Below are positions 49,807 to 57,974 of a DNA stretch of 64,000 bases, in pieces (position 1 is the first letter of the stretch; the number at the start of each line of letters is the position of its first letter). Under the pieces are notes generated by a model. The model searched no databases. It saw only the letters and a program-made list of their open reading frames with translations, and was not told where the DNA came from. Where the stretch lies: contig OY764147.1 of the NCBI GenBank assembly GCA_963668115.1, positions 2,728,001-2,792,000 on the forward strand, given 5' to 3'. Made by a program: the position numbers and the translations under genes. Origin of the DNA: Plut-88900 sp963668115 (lineage in GTDB: Bacteria; Chloroflexota; Dehalococcoidia; Plut-88900).

Positions 49807-50631
49807 TTACTTAAGGGTGTAGGTTTCCCCCTGGGATTGGACCTGGCCTTCGTTGATGAGCTTGACCAGGTGGACTTGCACCTGGCCCTGGGCCTCGGAC
49901 AGGAGGTCCGGGTCCAGTTCGGGGTAGATGGCTTTGACGAGGCTGTCGACGGTGTTTCGGCCCTCGGAGAGGAAGCCGATGATCTGGCGTTCGCGCTCAA
50001 GGCGGTGGTCGAGGAGCTCCTTGATCTTGGCCTGGGGCTGGTTGACAGGGGCGCCGTGGCCCGGGTAGAGGGCGCTGATATCCAGGGGCTGGAGCTTGCG
50101 GAGGGAGTCGATGTACCGGGCCATGTCGCCGCGGTCGGGGCTGACGGCGGTGGTGCCGGTGCCGAGGATGTGGTCGCCGGTGAAGAGGGAGCGGTCGATG
50201 CGGTTGAGGACGCAGGTGTGGCCATGGGTGTGGCCCGGGGTGTGAATCATCTCGAGTTCGAGGCCGCCAAGGTCGATAACATCGCCGTCGTTGAGTGCAT
50301 CGTCGATGCGGGTGTTTTCGAAGGCCTCGTTGGCGGTGTCGGCGTCGTCGGCGTGAATGAGGAGCCGGGCCCCGGTGAGCTGCTTGAGCCTTTCGGCGCC
50401 GCCGAGGTGGTCGGGGTGGGGATGGGTGAGGATGATGTAGCGGAAGTCGGGGCTGCCGAGTTCCTTGAGTTGGTCGAGGCGGCTGTTGACAGAATGGTCG
50501 TCGCCGTTGCCAGTGTCGATGAGGGCGCCTTCGCCGTGGGTGAGGAGGTAGGCGTTGGGGGGGTAGTTGCGGAAGAAGAAGGACCCTTCGATGTCGACGT
50601 GAAGGGAGTGAAGGCCGGGGGCTAGCTCCAT
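49807..50631 (-). CDS. MBL-fold metallo-hydrolase (LACTB2-like)
   Basis: 274 residues. The metal-binding motif is THPHPDHLGG (His70, His72, Asp74, His75), with HTPGHTHGHTC for the third His and SALYPGHGAPV late. A C-terminal winged-helix-like segment follows (DSLVKAIYPELDPDLLSEAQGQVQVHLVKLINEGQV), as in LACTB2-like proteins. Hydrolyses esters or thioesters; substrate unknown. TTGATTGAA and TTGATTGTT boxes lie 33-70 bp upstream. Confidence 0.93.
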   Translation of the reverse strand: MELAPGLHSLHVDIEGSFFFRNYPPNAYLLTHGEGALIDTGNGDDHSVNSRLDQLKELGSPDFRYIILTHPHPDHLGGAERLKQLTGARLLIHADDADTANEAFENTRIDDALNDGDVIDLGGLELEMIHTPGHTHGHTCVLNRIDRSLFTGDHILGTGTTAVSPDRGDMARYIDSLRKLQPLDISALYPGHGAPVNQPQAKIKELLDHRLERERQIIGFLSEGRNTVDSLVKAIYPELDPDLLSEAQGQVQVHLVKLINEGQVQSQGETYTLK

Positions 50632-50663
50632 TTATGGTTCCTTTCCGAAGAAGGCTGGTGCGT

Positions 50664-50710
50664 TTGATTGAATTGCCTATTTAGGCACGGGTTTGATTGT
50701 TTAAGGGAGG
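50664..50710. repeat. Uninterrupted copy of the TTGATTG/GGCACGG repeat
   Basis: TTGATTGAA at 50664, AGGCACGG, then TTGATTGTT at 50693 and TTTAAGGGAGG. The two boxes are 29 bp apart, as at 1586 and 1615. It is the empty-site counterpart of the mini-element insertion at 1621-1912, upstream of the MBL gene. Confidence 0.6.
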
Positions 50711-50784
50711 AGATTCTAGTCGTGGGCGGGAACGGGGTGAGTAAAGGGACAAGAGTGGAGGCGCAAGGCGCGGGGGTGTAGTTG

Positions 50785-50973
50785 CTAGAACCAACGGCGG
50801 CGGAATGCCACGACGAGGACTGCGAAGATCAGAGCAGAGAGTATCGCAAGCGTTACCTCGTTGATGCCGCGGTCAAAGAGGGGATTGATAATGAGGGTGG
50901 TCAGGACTATGAGCAGGGTAACTGCCAATGCGAGGATTAAGACTCGGGACCAGGGGCGATAGTTTTGCTGCAT
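50785..50973 (-). CDS. Small two-helix membrane protein
   Basis: 62 residues: VLILALAVTLLIVLTTLII and VTLAILSALIFAVLVVAF flank a short loop; it ends RRRWF. Not recognised. It lies 12 bp after the acyl-CoA synthetase stop and is probably translated from the same mRNA. Confidence 0.6.
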   Translation of the reverse strand: MQQNYRPWSRVLILALAVTLLIVLTTLIINPLFDRGINEVTLAILSALIFAVLVVAFRRRWF

Positions 50974-50985
50974 GGTAATGGCGTC

Positions 50986-52476
50986 CTAGCTGAACTGGGC
51001 AGCGACGTTTCTGCGCTGGATCTTGCCGGTGGCGGTGCGGGGCAGGGTGTCGACGATGTGGACGGTCTTGGGGACTTTGAAGTCGATGAGGTGCTTCTGG
51101 CAGAAGGCCTGGATGTCTTCCTGGGAGGCGTCGGTTTTCAGGACGACGGCGGCGTGGACCTCTTCGCCGTACTTGACGTCGGGGACGCCGAAGCAGATGG
51201 CATCTTCGACGGCGGGGTGCTGGGCGAGGACGGCGTCGACCTCCAGGGGAGATATCTTTTCGCCGCCGCGGTTGATCAGTTCCTTCAGGCGGCCGGTGAT
51301 GCTGAGGTAGCCGAGGGAGTCGATGAATCCCTGGTCTCCGGTACGGAACCAGCCGTCGGTGAAGGAAGAGGCGTTGGCCTCGGGGTTGTTGCGGTAGCCG
51401 TTCATGACGTTGGGGCCCTTGATGACGACCTCGCCGCGTTCGCCGTCCGGGAGTCTGGCCCCGGCCTCGTCTACGATGGCGATCTGGACACCTGTACCCT
51501 TGCCCACGGTACCAGCGAAGCGTTCTCCGGGTGGGAGGGGGTTGGAGGACATCTGGTGTGAGGCCTCAGTCATACCGTAGGCCTCGAGGACGGGGGAGTC
51601 GAAACGGGCCTCGAGGCCTTCGATGACGCTCGGGGCGAGGGCGGCGCTGCAGGAGCGGATGAAGCGGAATGTGCCGCGGGGGGCGTTGTCACCGTCGGCG
51701 CGGGTGAGGAGGATCTGGTGCATGGTGGGGACGCCGGAGAACCAGGTGGCGGCGTGGTCCCGGGCCACGGGCCAGAAGTTGCTGGCGCTGAAGCGGCTGG
51801 GGACAATGTTCGTGCCGCCGCTGGCAAGGGTGGAAAAGAGCACGCCAATGAGGCCGTGGACGTGGAAGAGGGGCATTATCATCAGGGCGTTGTCCTCTTC
51901 GGACAAGCCGTAGGTGCCGACGATATTGCCGAGGGATGCGGCGAGGTTGGCATGGCTGAGGGGCACGCCTTTGGGCCGGCTTGTAGTGCCGCTGGTATGG
52001 AGGAAGAGGGCTATGTCGTCGGGGGTGGGGGCGTCGGGCTGGCCTTTGGGTTCGAGGGTGACGCCTTGTTTCTCTAGGCGAACGATACCGTCGCCCGAGT
52101 CCAGGGCCTCGATGCAGGGAAGGCCGAGTCCCTGCGCGGCGGCACGGGCGGGGTGGTCTTCGGGGGGGAGAATGGCGAAAGAGGCCCCGGCGTCTTCCAT
52201 GTAGAAGCGGTATTCATCCTCTGTGTAGTTGGGGTTGAGGGGGGCGGCGACTGCGCCGACTCGGGAGACGGCGAGGAAGGTGGCGATGAACCGGATGTCG
52301 TTGCCGAGGACGATGGAGGCTGCCTGGCCGCGGGAGAGGCCGGCGTTGAAGAGGGCGGATGCCAGGCGCTCTACCTGATCATGTAGTCCAGTGTAGGTGA
52401 GGGTCGGGCCACCGGGGACGACAATGGCGGGTTTGTCCGGGGCGCCGGAGTCGAGCAGTTGGGCGAGGGTCTGCAT
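50986..52476 (-). CDS. AMP-dependent acyl-CoA synthetase/ligase
   Basis: 496 residues of the ANL superfamily. AMP/P-loop LFLHTSGTTSRPKGVPLSH (about 153-171), A5 motif EAYGMTEASHQM, A8 GWFRTGDQGFIDSLGYLSITGRLKELINRGGEKISP, and the catalytic Lys near the end in PRTATGKIQRR. Activates a carboxylic acid to its CoA thioester; short to medium acids are likely. RBS AGGAGA precedes the ATG. Confidence 0.95.
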   Translation of the reverse strand: MQTLAQLLDSGAPDKPAIVVPGGPTLTYTGLHDQVERLASALFNAGLSRGQAASIVLGNDIRFIATFLAVSRVGAVAAPLNPNYTEDEYRFYMEDAGASFAILPPEDHPARAAAQGLGLPCIEALDSGDGIVRLEKQGVTLEPKGQPDAPTPDDIALFLHTSGTTSRPKGVPLSHANLAASLGNIVGTYGLSEEDNALMIMPLFHVHGLIGVLFSTLASGGTNIVPSRFSASNFWPVARDHAATWFSGVPTMHQILLTRADGDNAPRGTFRFIRSCSAALAPSVIEGLEARFDSPVLEAYGMTEASHQMSSNPLPPGERFAGTVGKGTGVQIAIVDEAGARLPDGERGEVVIKGPNVMNGYRNNPEANASSFTDGWFRTGDQGFIDSLGYLSITGRLKELINRGGEKISPLEVDAVLAQHPAVEDAICFGVPDVKYGEEVHAAVVLKTDASQEDIQAFCQKHLIDFKVPKTVHIVDTLPRTATGKIQRRNVAAQFS

Positions 52477-52599
52477 GGCAGGGGTCTCCTGAGGGCATTC
52501 GTGAGTAAAGCGGGATAGATGATAGCAGGCATTGGGGATTCCTGCACGGGGCGAGGATTGGGGGGAGACGTGGGTTGCAGGGATGTGGGTGATTGTTCA

Positions 52600-52642
52600 G
52601 GAGGGATGGATTCCTGCCTCCGCAGGAATGACAAAGGGGTGG
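52600..52642. repeat. Dispersed palindromic repeat, type 1 (copy 3)
   Basis: GGAGGGATGGATTCC-TGCCTCCGCA-GGAATGAC, just past the stop of the LLM gene. Confidence 0.75.
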
Positions 52643-52647
52643 GGGGG

Positions 52648-53595
52648 TTAGAGCTGGGGCACGACCCGTTCGGCTATGACCTGAGCGTGTTCGATGAGGT
52701 TGTAGACGGGGTTGAACATGATCATGTCCAGGCCCTCGTTGACTAGGGGAGCGAGTTTTTCGACGATCTCGTCGACGGAGCCGATGAGGGAGACGGTGAT
52801 GCCGAGTTCGGCGCTGTGATAGTGGTCGACGAACCACTCCTTGATCTTCCGCTCCGCGGACTCCCGGTCGTCGTCTATGGCGAGGTAGACGCGCTTAGAG
52901 ATGGGGTAGGTAGACGGGTCCCGGCCATGCTTTTCGAGGGCGTTGCGGAGGTTGGCGAGGACTTTTCTGAACGCGGCGATGTCGGAGGCATTGGCGGCTC
53001 CGGCACCCATAAAGCCATCGCCCATCCTGGCGGCACGCTCCACGGCGGAGGGAGCGGAGGCGCCGAACAAGATGGGGATGCCGGGCCTCTGCAGGGGCTT
53101 GGGGTTTACGGATATGTTCTCCAGTTTCCAGAACCGGTTTTCGAAGTCTACGGAGGGCTCGGACCAGAGACGTCGGATGAGGGTGATGGCCTCTTCAAAG
53201 CGGGTGACGCGGTGGGAATCGTCGAAGCCGAAGGCGGGGTAGGCCTCCCCGTCGCCGCCGATGCCGACGCCCAGGATGAAACGGCCCCCGGAAATCTGGT
53301 CGACGCTGGCGGAGAGCTTAGCGACGTTCACGGGGTCGTGGTATGGGAGGACTACGACGGATATGCCGAGCTTGATGGAACTGGTGTAGGAGGCGGCGTA
53401 GGAGAGAAGGGTGAAGGGATCGAGGTTGGGTGCGGTGGCGAAGACGCCGTGCTGGGTCCAGACACTTTCGTAGCCCAGCTCTTCGACGAGGGTCAGGTGG
53501 TCTCTGATGAGTCCGAGGTCGGTAGGGCCTGGGGGGAACATCTGGGGGACAGCTATTCCGACGGCGGTGCGGTCTCGGATGAGGAGGCTGGTCAT
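52648..53595 (-). CDS. LLM-class flavin-dependent oxidoreductase
   Basis: 315 residues from the ATG at 53595; the open frame upstream overlaps the PhnB-like gene and is not protein-like. TAVGIAVPQMFPPGPTDLGLIRDHLTLVEELGYESVWTQHG, ISVVVLPYHDPVNVAKLSASVDQISGGRFILGVGIGGDGEAYPAFG. The F420- or FMN-dependent choice is open. Starts 5 bp after the PhnB-like gene in the run YceI-LLM-PhnB-LLM. Confidence 0.92.
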   Translation of the reverse strand: MTSLLIRDRTAVGIAVPQMFPPGPTDLGLIRDHLTLVEELGYESVWTQHGVFATAPNLDPFTLLSYAASYTSSIKLGISVVVLPYHDPVNVAKLSASVDQISGGRFILGVGIGGDGEAYPAFGFDDSHRVTRFEEAITLIRRLWSEPSVDFENRFWKLENISVNPKPLQRPGIPILFGASAPSAVERAARMGDGFMGAGAANASDIAAFRKVLANLRNALEKHGRDPSTYPISKRVYLAIDDDRESAERKIKEWFVDHYHSAELGITVSLIGSVDEIVEKLAPLVNEGLDMIMFNPVYNLIEHAQVIAERVVPQL

Positions 53596-53600
53596 TTTAT

Positions 53601-54059
53601 CTACAGTCCTGCCGCTTCGCGGAGCTTGGATATTTCGATTTTCTTCATCGGGAGGAGGGCTTCGATCACTTCCCTCTGGGCCTTTGCCATGAGCTCGGGC
53701 ATGAGGGAAGGAACTATCTGCCAGGAGATGCCGAACTTGTCCTTCAGCCAGCCGCATTGTTCCTTCTCGCCTCCCTCGGAAAGCGACTCCCAGAAATGGT
53801 CGATCTCTTCCTGGGTGTCGCAAGAGACCACGAAGGAGATGGCGGGGGTGAAGTCGAACGCGGGCAGGGCATCGACAGCGGCGAACTTCAGTCCCTCCAG
53901 TTCGAATTCAACGAAATGGTTCCCCTCGGCAGGGCCTGCCTCCAGATGGGAAACATTAAGGAGACTAGCGTTCTTGAATATAGAGACGTAGAAATTGGCG
54001 GCCTCATGGGCTTTTCCATCGAACCAGAGGAATGGGCTAATCTTGTTAGACAGGGTCAC
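53601..54059 (-). CDS. VOC-family protein (PhnB-like)
   Basis: 152 residues: ISPFLWFDGKAHEAANFYVSIFKNASL, MPAF-like DALPAFDFTPAISFVVSCDTQEEIDHFWESLSEGGEKEQCGWLKDKFGISWQIVP. This is the PhnB/'3-demethylubiquinone methyltransferase-like' glyoxalase fold. Function is uncertain. Co-transcribed with the flanking LLM genes (gaps of 18 and 5 bp). Confidence 0.93.
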   Translation of the reverse strand: MTLSNKISPFLWFDGKAHEAANFYVSIFKNASLLNVSHLEAGPAEGNHFVEFELEGLKFAAVDALPAFDFTPAISFVVSCDTQEEIDHFWESLSEGGEKEQCGWLKDKFGISWQIVPSLMPELMAKAQREVIEALLPMKKIEISKLREAAGL

Positions 54060-54077
54060 TTGAACCCTCCTTAGAGA

Positions 54078-55082
54078 CTATCGGAAGTGGGGGATGACTT
54101 CCTTGCCGAGGAGTTCGAGTTGGCGCATGGCGTTGGCGTGGGGCGTGCCGGGCCACTGGAGACGGAAGTTGAGGTGGTTGACGCCTAGCTCGTCGCGGTA
54201 GCGGCGGATTTCGTTGACCACTTCCTCGGGGTTGCCGATTAGGAAGCGGTCCCGTGCAAGCTCGTCGAAGGGGACGGAGAACGACTCGCCTTCGGGGAGG
54301 GCCTTGTCCTGGCCCCAGGAGGCGTAGGCGGCGTACTTGCTCTCCAGGTAGGGACGGCTTTCGGAGTAGGCGGTAGCGGAGTCGGGGGCGACGTAAAGCT
54401 CCCGCATCATGGGCATTCTTTCGGGGAGGGGCTGGCCGGCCTCGGCTGAGACTTGTCGGTAGTAGTCGAGTTGGTCCTTGATCATCCCAATGGTGGCGTG
54501 GGGATTGATGACCCAGGGGTATCCCCAGCGGGCGGCGCGGGCGATGGCGGGGGGCCCGTTGGCGGCAACCCAGATGGGCGGGTGGGGCTTCTGCACGGGG
54601 TGGGTGGCGACCTTCACACTCGGGACCCGGTAGTACTTGCCGCTGTACTCGACTTCATCCCCGGTCCAGAGGAGGCGGATGATTTCGAGGGCTTCGTTGA
54701 GGCGTCCGATGCGTTCGGAGCGCTTTACACCGAAGGCGGTGTATTCCTCATCGCGGTAACCGATGCCTACGCCGAGGATGAAGCGGCCACCGCTCATGGC
54801 ATCCAGGGTGGCGGAGGTCTCGGCGACATCCACGGGGTTGAGGAGGGGGAGGAGGAGTACGGTAGGCGCAATCTCCATGCCCTCGGCATCGGCGGTCAGG
54901 CGGGCGAGGAGGGGGATTATGGCGCTCATCTGGTAGGGGTGAGAGAGGTAGTGCTGACCGGCGCAGATCATGTCGAAGCCGACATCGCGGGCGAGGCGGA
55001 CCTGGTCAACAGCGTCGGCGATGCGGAGGGAGACGGACTCGCCGGGGGGATACTGAGCGTTGATGAAGAGACCGAATTTCAC
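54078..55082 (-). CDS. LLM-class flavin-dependent oxidoreductase
   Basis: 334 residues from the GTG at 55082, which overlaps the YceI stop (GTGA) and is preceded by GGGAGG; a TTG five codons upstream would consume that RBS. FGLFINAQYPPGESVSLRIADAVDQVRLARDVGFDMICAGQHYLSHP and LDAMSGGRFILGVGIGYRDEEYTAFGVKRSERIGRLNEAL are typical of the bacterial LLM group. Substrate unknown. Confidence 0.93.
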   Translation of the reverse strand: MKFGLFINAQYPPGESVSLRIADAVDQVRLARDVGFDMICAGQHYLSHPYQMSAIIPLLARLTADAEGMEIAPTVLLLPLLNPVDVAETSATLDAMSGGRFILGVGIGYRDEEYTAFGVKRSERIGRLNEALEIIRLLWTGDEVEYSGKYYRVPSVKVATHPVQKPHPPIWVAANGPPAIARAARWGYPWVINPHATIGMIKDQLDYYRQVSAEAGQPLPERMPMMRELYVAPDSATAYSESRPYLESKYAAYASWGQDKALPEGESFSVPFDELARDRFLIGNPEEVVNEIRRYRDELGVNHLNFRLQWPGTPHANAMRQLELLGKEVIPHFR

Positions 55083-55837
55083 GAGTTTTCCTCCCAAAGG
55101 TCGGCGGGGCGGGCGGCGAGCAGAATTTCAACGGAGACCTCGTCGGTGACGCGGACGAAGGTACCGACGTTGGGAATGGGGATATCGAAGTCGGACCAGA
55201 CGAAGGTTGTGCGGCCCAGGATGTGAACGACATCGCCGTCGTCACGGGACTCTACCTGGAAGGTGACGGGGGCCTCTACGCCGCGAATCTCCAACGTGCC
55301 GGTAATCTCGGTGGTGATTTCTTCACCGTCGGAGAAGCCGTCGGGGAGGGGGAGAGTGGTAGGGAGGGTGAAGACGGCAACGGGGTCGTTGGGGAACATA
55401 CGCTCGCGGATATAGCGGTCACGTCGGGGCTGGTCGCTTTCCATTGAATGGAGGTCTATTTCGATTACCGAAGGACGACCGTCGAAATGCACCTGGCCGG
55501 TCAGGGCGGTGGTGCGGACTACGGCGTCGTTGGGGAGGGGAAGGCTGGCGAGCTTTTCTTCGACGGTGAAGGTGGCTTCTGAGCCGATACCCACATGGTA
55601 GGTGAATCCTTCGTAGTTACCAAGTCCTGGAGGGTCATCATCGGGGGGAGGGGTGGGGGTGTCGTCGGGTTCAGGTGTAGCAGTGGGCACCGGGGCTGGC
55701 GTGAATGTCGGGGCGGGGGTAGAGGTTGTGGTCTCGAATTCTACTGACACGGATCCACAGGCTACAAAGAAGAGTAAGAGGAAAACCAAGGCGGGAATAA
55801 GAGACTGCCCCACGAGTCGGGGAGAGGGTCTGGCCAT
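55079..55837 (-). CDS. YceI-family lipoprotein
   Basis: 252 residues. Signal peptide with lipobox (FFVAC), a Thr/Pro linker, then a YceI lipocalin-like barrel: GSEATFTVEEKLASLPLPNDAVVRTTALTGQVHFDGRPSVIEIDLHSMESDQPRRDRYIRERMF and GTLEIRGVEAPVTFQVESR, ending in a pre-C-terminal WSDFDIPIPNVGTFVRVTDEVSVEILL strand pair. It binds isoprenoid-like lipids in relatives. First in the run with the LLM and PhnB-like genes. Confidence 0.93.
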   Translation of the reverse strand: MARPSPRLVGQSLIPALVFLLLFFVACGSVSVEFETTTSTPAPTFTPAPVPTATPEPDDTPTPPPDDDPPGLGNYEGFTYHVGIGSEATFTVEEKLASLPLPNDAVVRTTALTGQVHFDGRPSVIEIDLHSMESDQPRRDRYIRERMFPNDPVAVFTLPTTLPLPDGFSDGEEITTEITGTLEIRGVEAPVTFQVESRDDGDVVHILGRTTFVWSDFDIPIPNVGTFVRVTDEVSVEILLAARPADLWEENS

Positions 55838-55855
55838 CGGGGACCTCCGTTCAGG

Positions 55856-56362
55856 TTATATGGCGTCAAGGTACAGGGAGGACTCGGGTTGTACAAGTCC
55901 CGATTTGGGAGGGAGTTCCAGCCTGCCCGACGGTTCATCGCCGACACCGGCGAGGGGAATGGCGAGGGCAAGGGCAAGGGCGACAGCGGCGGGTGCGACC
56001 CACCAGCGCAAGGGAGAAGGGTCTCGGCCCAACAGGGGGGTGAGGACCCCGGTGATCAGGCAGACGATTATGGTCAGTGGAAGGGCGAAGGGGACAAGGT
56101 TGTCGAGCTGGACGGCGAAGGCGGAGATGAGCATTGAGCCGACGGTGATGGATGAAACGGCCCATAGGATGGCGTAGTTCTTGACGTGTTTTTCGGTGTT
56201 GATGAGCATTCGCCACATGAGCGCGGAGAGGAGTCCGACAAGAAGGGAGGCGATGCCGACGGTGGCGGAATTGAGGAGGATGTCGTCGGGGGACTTGAGG
56301 GGGAGGGACACCAGGACGGCGATTATGGCGGCGATGGCGCCTGCGGTGATTCCGGCATTCAT
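55856..56362 (-). CDS. Hypothetical membrane protein
   Basis: 168 residues with about five membrane helices (AGAIAAIIAVLVSLPL, ATVGIASLLVGLLSALMW, YAILWAVSSITVGSMLISAFAV, FALPLTIIVCLITGVLTPLL, WVAPAAVALALALAIPLAGV). Not recognised. A TATAAT (56372-56377) ends 9 nt before the ATG, so the mRNA may be leaderless. It ends 18 bp before the YceI gene. Confidence 0.75.
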   Translation of the reverse strand: MNAGITAGAIAAIIAVLVSLPLKSPDDILLNSATVGIASLLVGLLSALMWRMLINTEKHVKNYAILWAVSSITVGSMLISAFAVQLDNLVPFALPLTIIVCLITGVLTPLLGRDPSPLRWWVAPAAVALALALAIPLAGVGDEPSGRLELPPKSGLVQPESSLYLDAI

Positions 56363-56371
56363 GTATTTGAG

Positions 56372-56377
56372 ATTATA
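56372..56377 (-). promoter_or_regulatory. -10 box, probable leaderless promoter
   Basis: TATAAT on the minus strand, 9 nt from the ATG at 56362, with no room for a normal Shine-Dalgarno (intervening bases CTCAAATA-type). Confidence 0.45.
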
Positions 56378-56455
56378 GAGGAAAAGAGGGTTGGGGCTCA
56401 GTCATGGCATGTAAATATCGGCCCAATCCAGACCGATACCATGTACCTGCTCTGG

Positions 56456-56461
56456 TATAAT
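56456..56461 (+). promoter_or_regulatory. -10 box of the ATP-grasp/amt/alpha-E run
   Basis: TATAAT 26 bp before the GTG start at 56488. An AGGTGG RBS lies between. Confidence 0.5.
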
Positions 56462-56487
56462 CCAACTTTCTCAGGTGGATTGGTGCA

Positions 56488-57921
56488 GTGGATTTTGATA
56501 ACTACGAACTAGACTCCGCCATATACGACGAAATGTTCTTGCCGGATGGCACTCCCAGGGAGCACTGCCGGCAAATTGTCGAGACCCTAAGTCAACTTTC
56601 CGCTGACGAACTACACAGTATTCAAGAACGTGTAATGCGTTCTTTTTCGACGGAAGGGATAACTTTTATCGTCTATGGGGACGAGGAGGCGGACGAGCGC
56701 ATTATTCCCATAGACTGCCTGCCTCGGGCCATGTCCAGCGAGGAGTGGGGTTTCCTGGAGCGCGGGCTTACGCAGAGGCTGAAGGGGCTGAATGCGTTCC
56801 TGGAAGACGTGTACGGCGAGGCCCGAATCATTCGGGACGGGGTGATACCAGCGGACGTGGTGATGGGCTGTCCGCAATATCGGACGGAGATGGGAGGATT
56901 CTCGGCGCCACACGGGACGTGGGTGGGGATTTGCGGAACGGACCTGGTGCGGACGAATGACGGGTGGCGGGTGCTGGAGGACAACCTGCGGGTGCCGTCC
57001 GGGGTGTCGTACATGCTGGCGAACCGGAAAGCGGCCAAAGCGAGCCTCCGACGGCTTTACCGGACTTCCCGGGTGAAGGAGGTGGAGCATTACGGTCGGG
57101 CACTGAGGGAGACTCTGCTGGAGATGGCCCCGAGCGGCCGCCCGGACCCGACCATCGTTCTACTGACGCCCGGGGTGTACAACTCGGCGTTTTACGAGCA
57201 CATTTTTCTGGCCCAGGAGATAGGCGCGGAACTGGTGGAGGGTCGGGACCTGTTGGTAAAGGAAGGCATGGTATACATGCGGACCACCGGGGGGCTGAAA
57301 AGGGTGGACGTAGTATACCGTCGGGTGGACGATGATTTTCTGGACCCGCTGGTATTCCGCCCGGACTCGCTGCTGGGGGTGCCGGGGCTGGTGCATGCGT
57401 ACAGGCTGGGGAACGTGGGGCTGGTAAACGCCCCCGGGACGGGGGTGGCCGACGACAAGAGCGTATACGCGTATGTCCCGGACATGATAAGGTTCTACTT
57501 GGGTGAAGAAGCTATCCTCCAGAATGTCGATACCCGGCTATGTCGACGCCCGGAAGACTTGGAGTACACCTTGGACAACTTGCAGGACCTGGTGGTGAAG
57601 CAGGTGGGGGGCTCCGGGGGATACGGGATGCTGATAGGGCCGCATTCAACGGCGGAGGAGCGTGAGGCCTACGCGGAAGAGTTGAAATCTGACCCAGCAA
57701 ACTACATTTCGCAGCCTGTGCTGGCGCTTTCGAGGTCGCCGTGTTTGATCGAGGGCAAGTTCGAGCCCCGGCACGTGGACCTTCGGCCCTTTGTGCTGCA
57801 CGGGCAGAATACGCGGCTGGTTCCCGGAGCGTTCTGTCGGGTGGCGCTGCGCCGGGGGAGCCTGGTGGTAAACTCGAGCCAGGGGGGCGGGGGCAAGGAC
57901 TTCTGGGTACTGGAAGACTGA
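56488..57921 (+). CDS. Circularly permuted ATP-grasp type 2 protein (DUF404/DUF407)
   Basis: 477 residues, GTG start. IIPIDCLPRAMSSEEWGFLERGLTQRLKGLNAFLEDVYG, GVIPADVVMG, VGICGTDLVRTNDGWRVLEDNLRVPSGVSYMLANR, LLTPGVYNSAFYEHIFLAQEIGAELVEGRDL and LVVKQVGGSGGYGMLIGP are the family blocks. The family is predicted to form peptide-like amide bonds, usually with an alpha-E protein and a transglutaminase-like gene. The alpha-E partner is two genes downstream, beyond amt. Confidence 0.93.
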   Translation: MDFDNYELDSAIYDEMFLPDGTPREHCRQIVETLSQLSADELHSIQERVMRSFSTEGITFIVYGDEEADERIIPIDCLPRAMSSEEWGFLERGLTQRLKGLNAFLEDVYGEARIIRDGVIPADVVMGCPQYRTEMGGFSAPHGTWVGICGTDLVRTNDGWRVLEDNLRVPSGVSYMLANRKAAKASLRRLYRTSRVKEVEHYGRALRETLLEMAPSGRPDPTIVLLTPGVYNSAFYEHIFLAQEIGAELVEGRDLLVKEGMVYMRTTGGLKRVDVVYRRVDDDFLDPLVFRPDSLLGVPGLVHAYRLGNVGLVNAPGTGVADDKSVYAYVPDMIRFYLGEEAILQNVDTRLCRRPEDLEYTLDNLQDLVVKQVGGSGGYGMLIGPHSTAEEREAYAEELKSDPANYISQPVLALSRSPCLIEGKFEPRHVDLRPFVLHGQNTRLVPGAFCRVALRRGSLVVNSSQGGGGKDFWVLED

Positions 57922-57974
57922 ATATAAGTTAGACTAGGGGTCATCAGAAAATATAATGCCAGGAGGCCTGTAAC

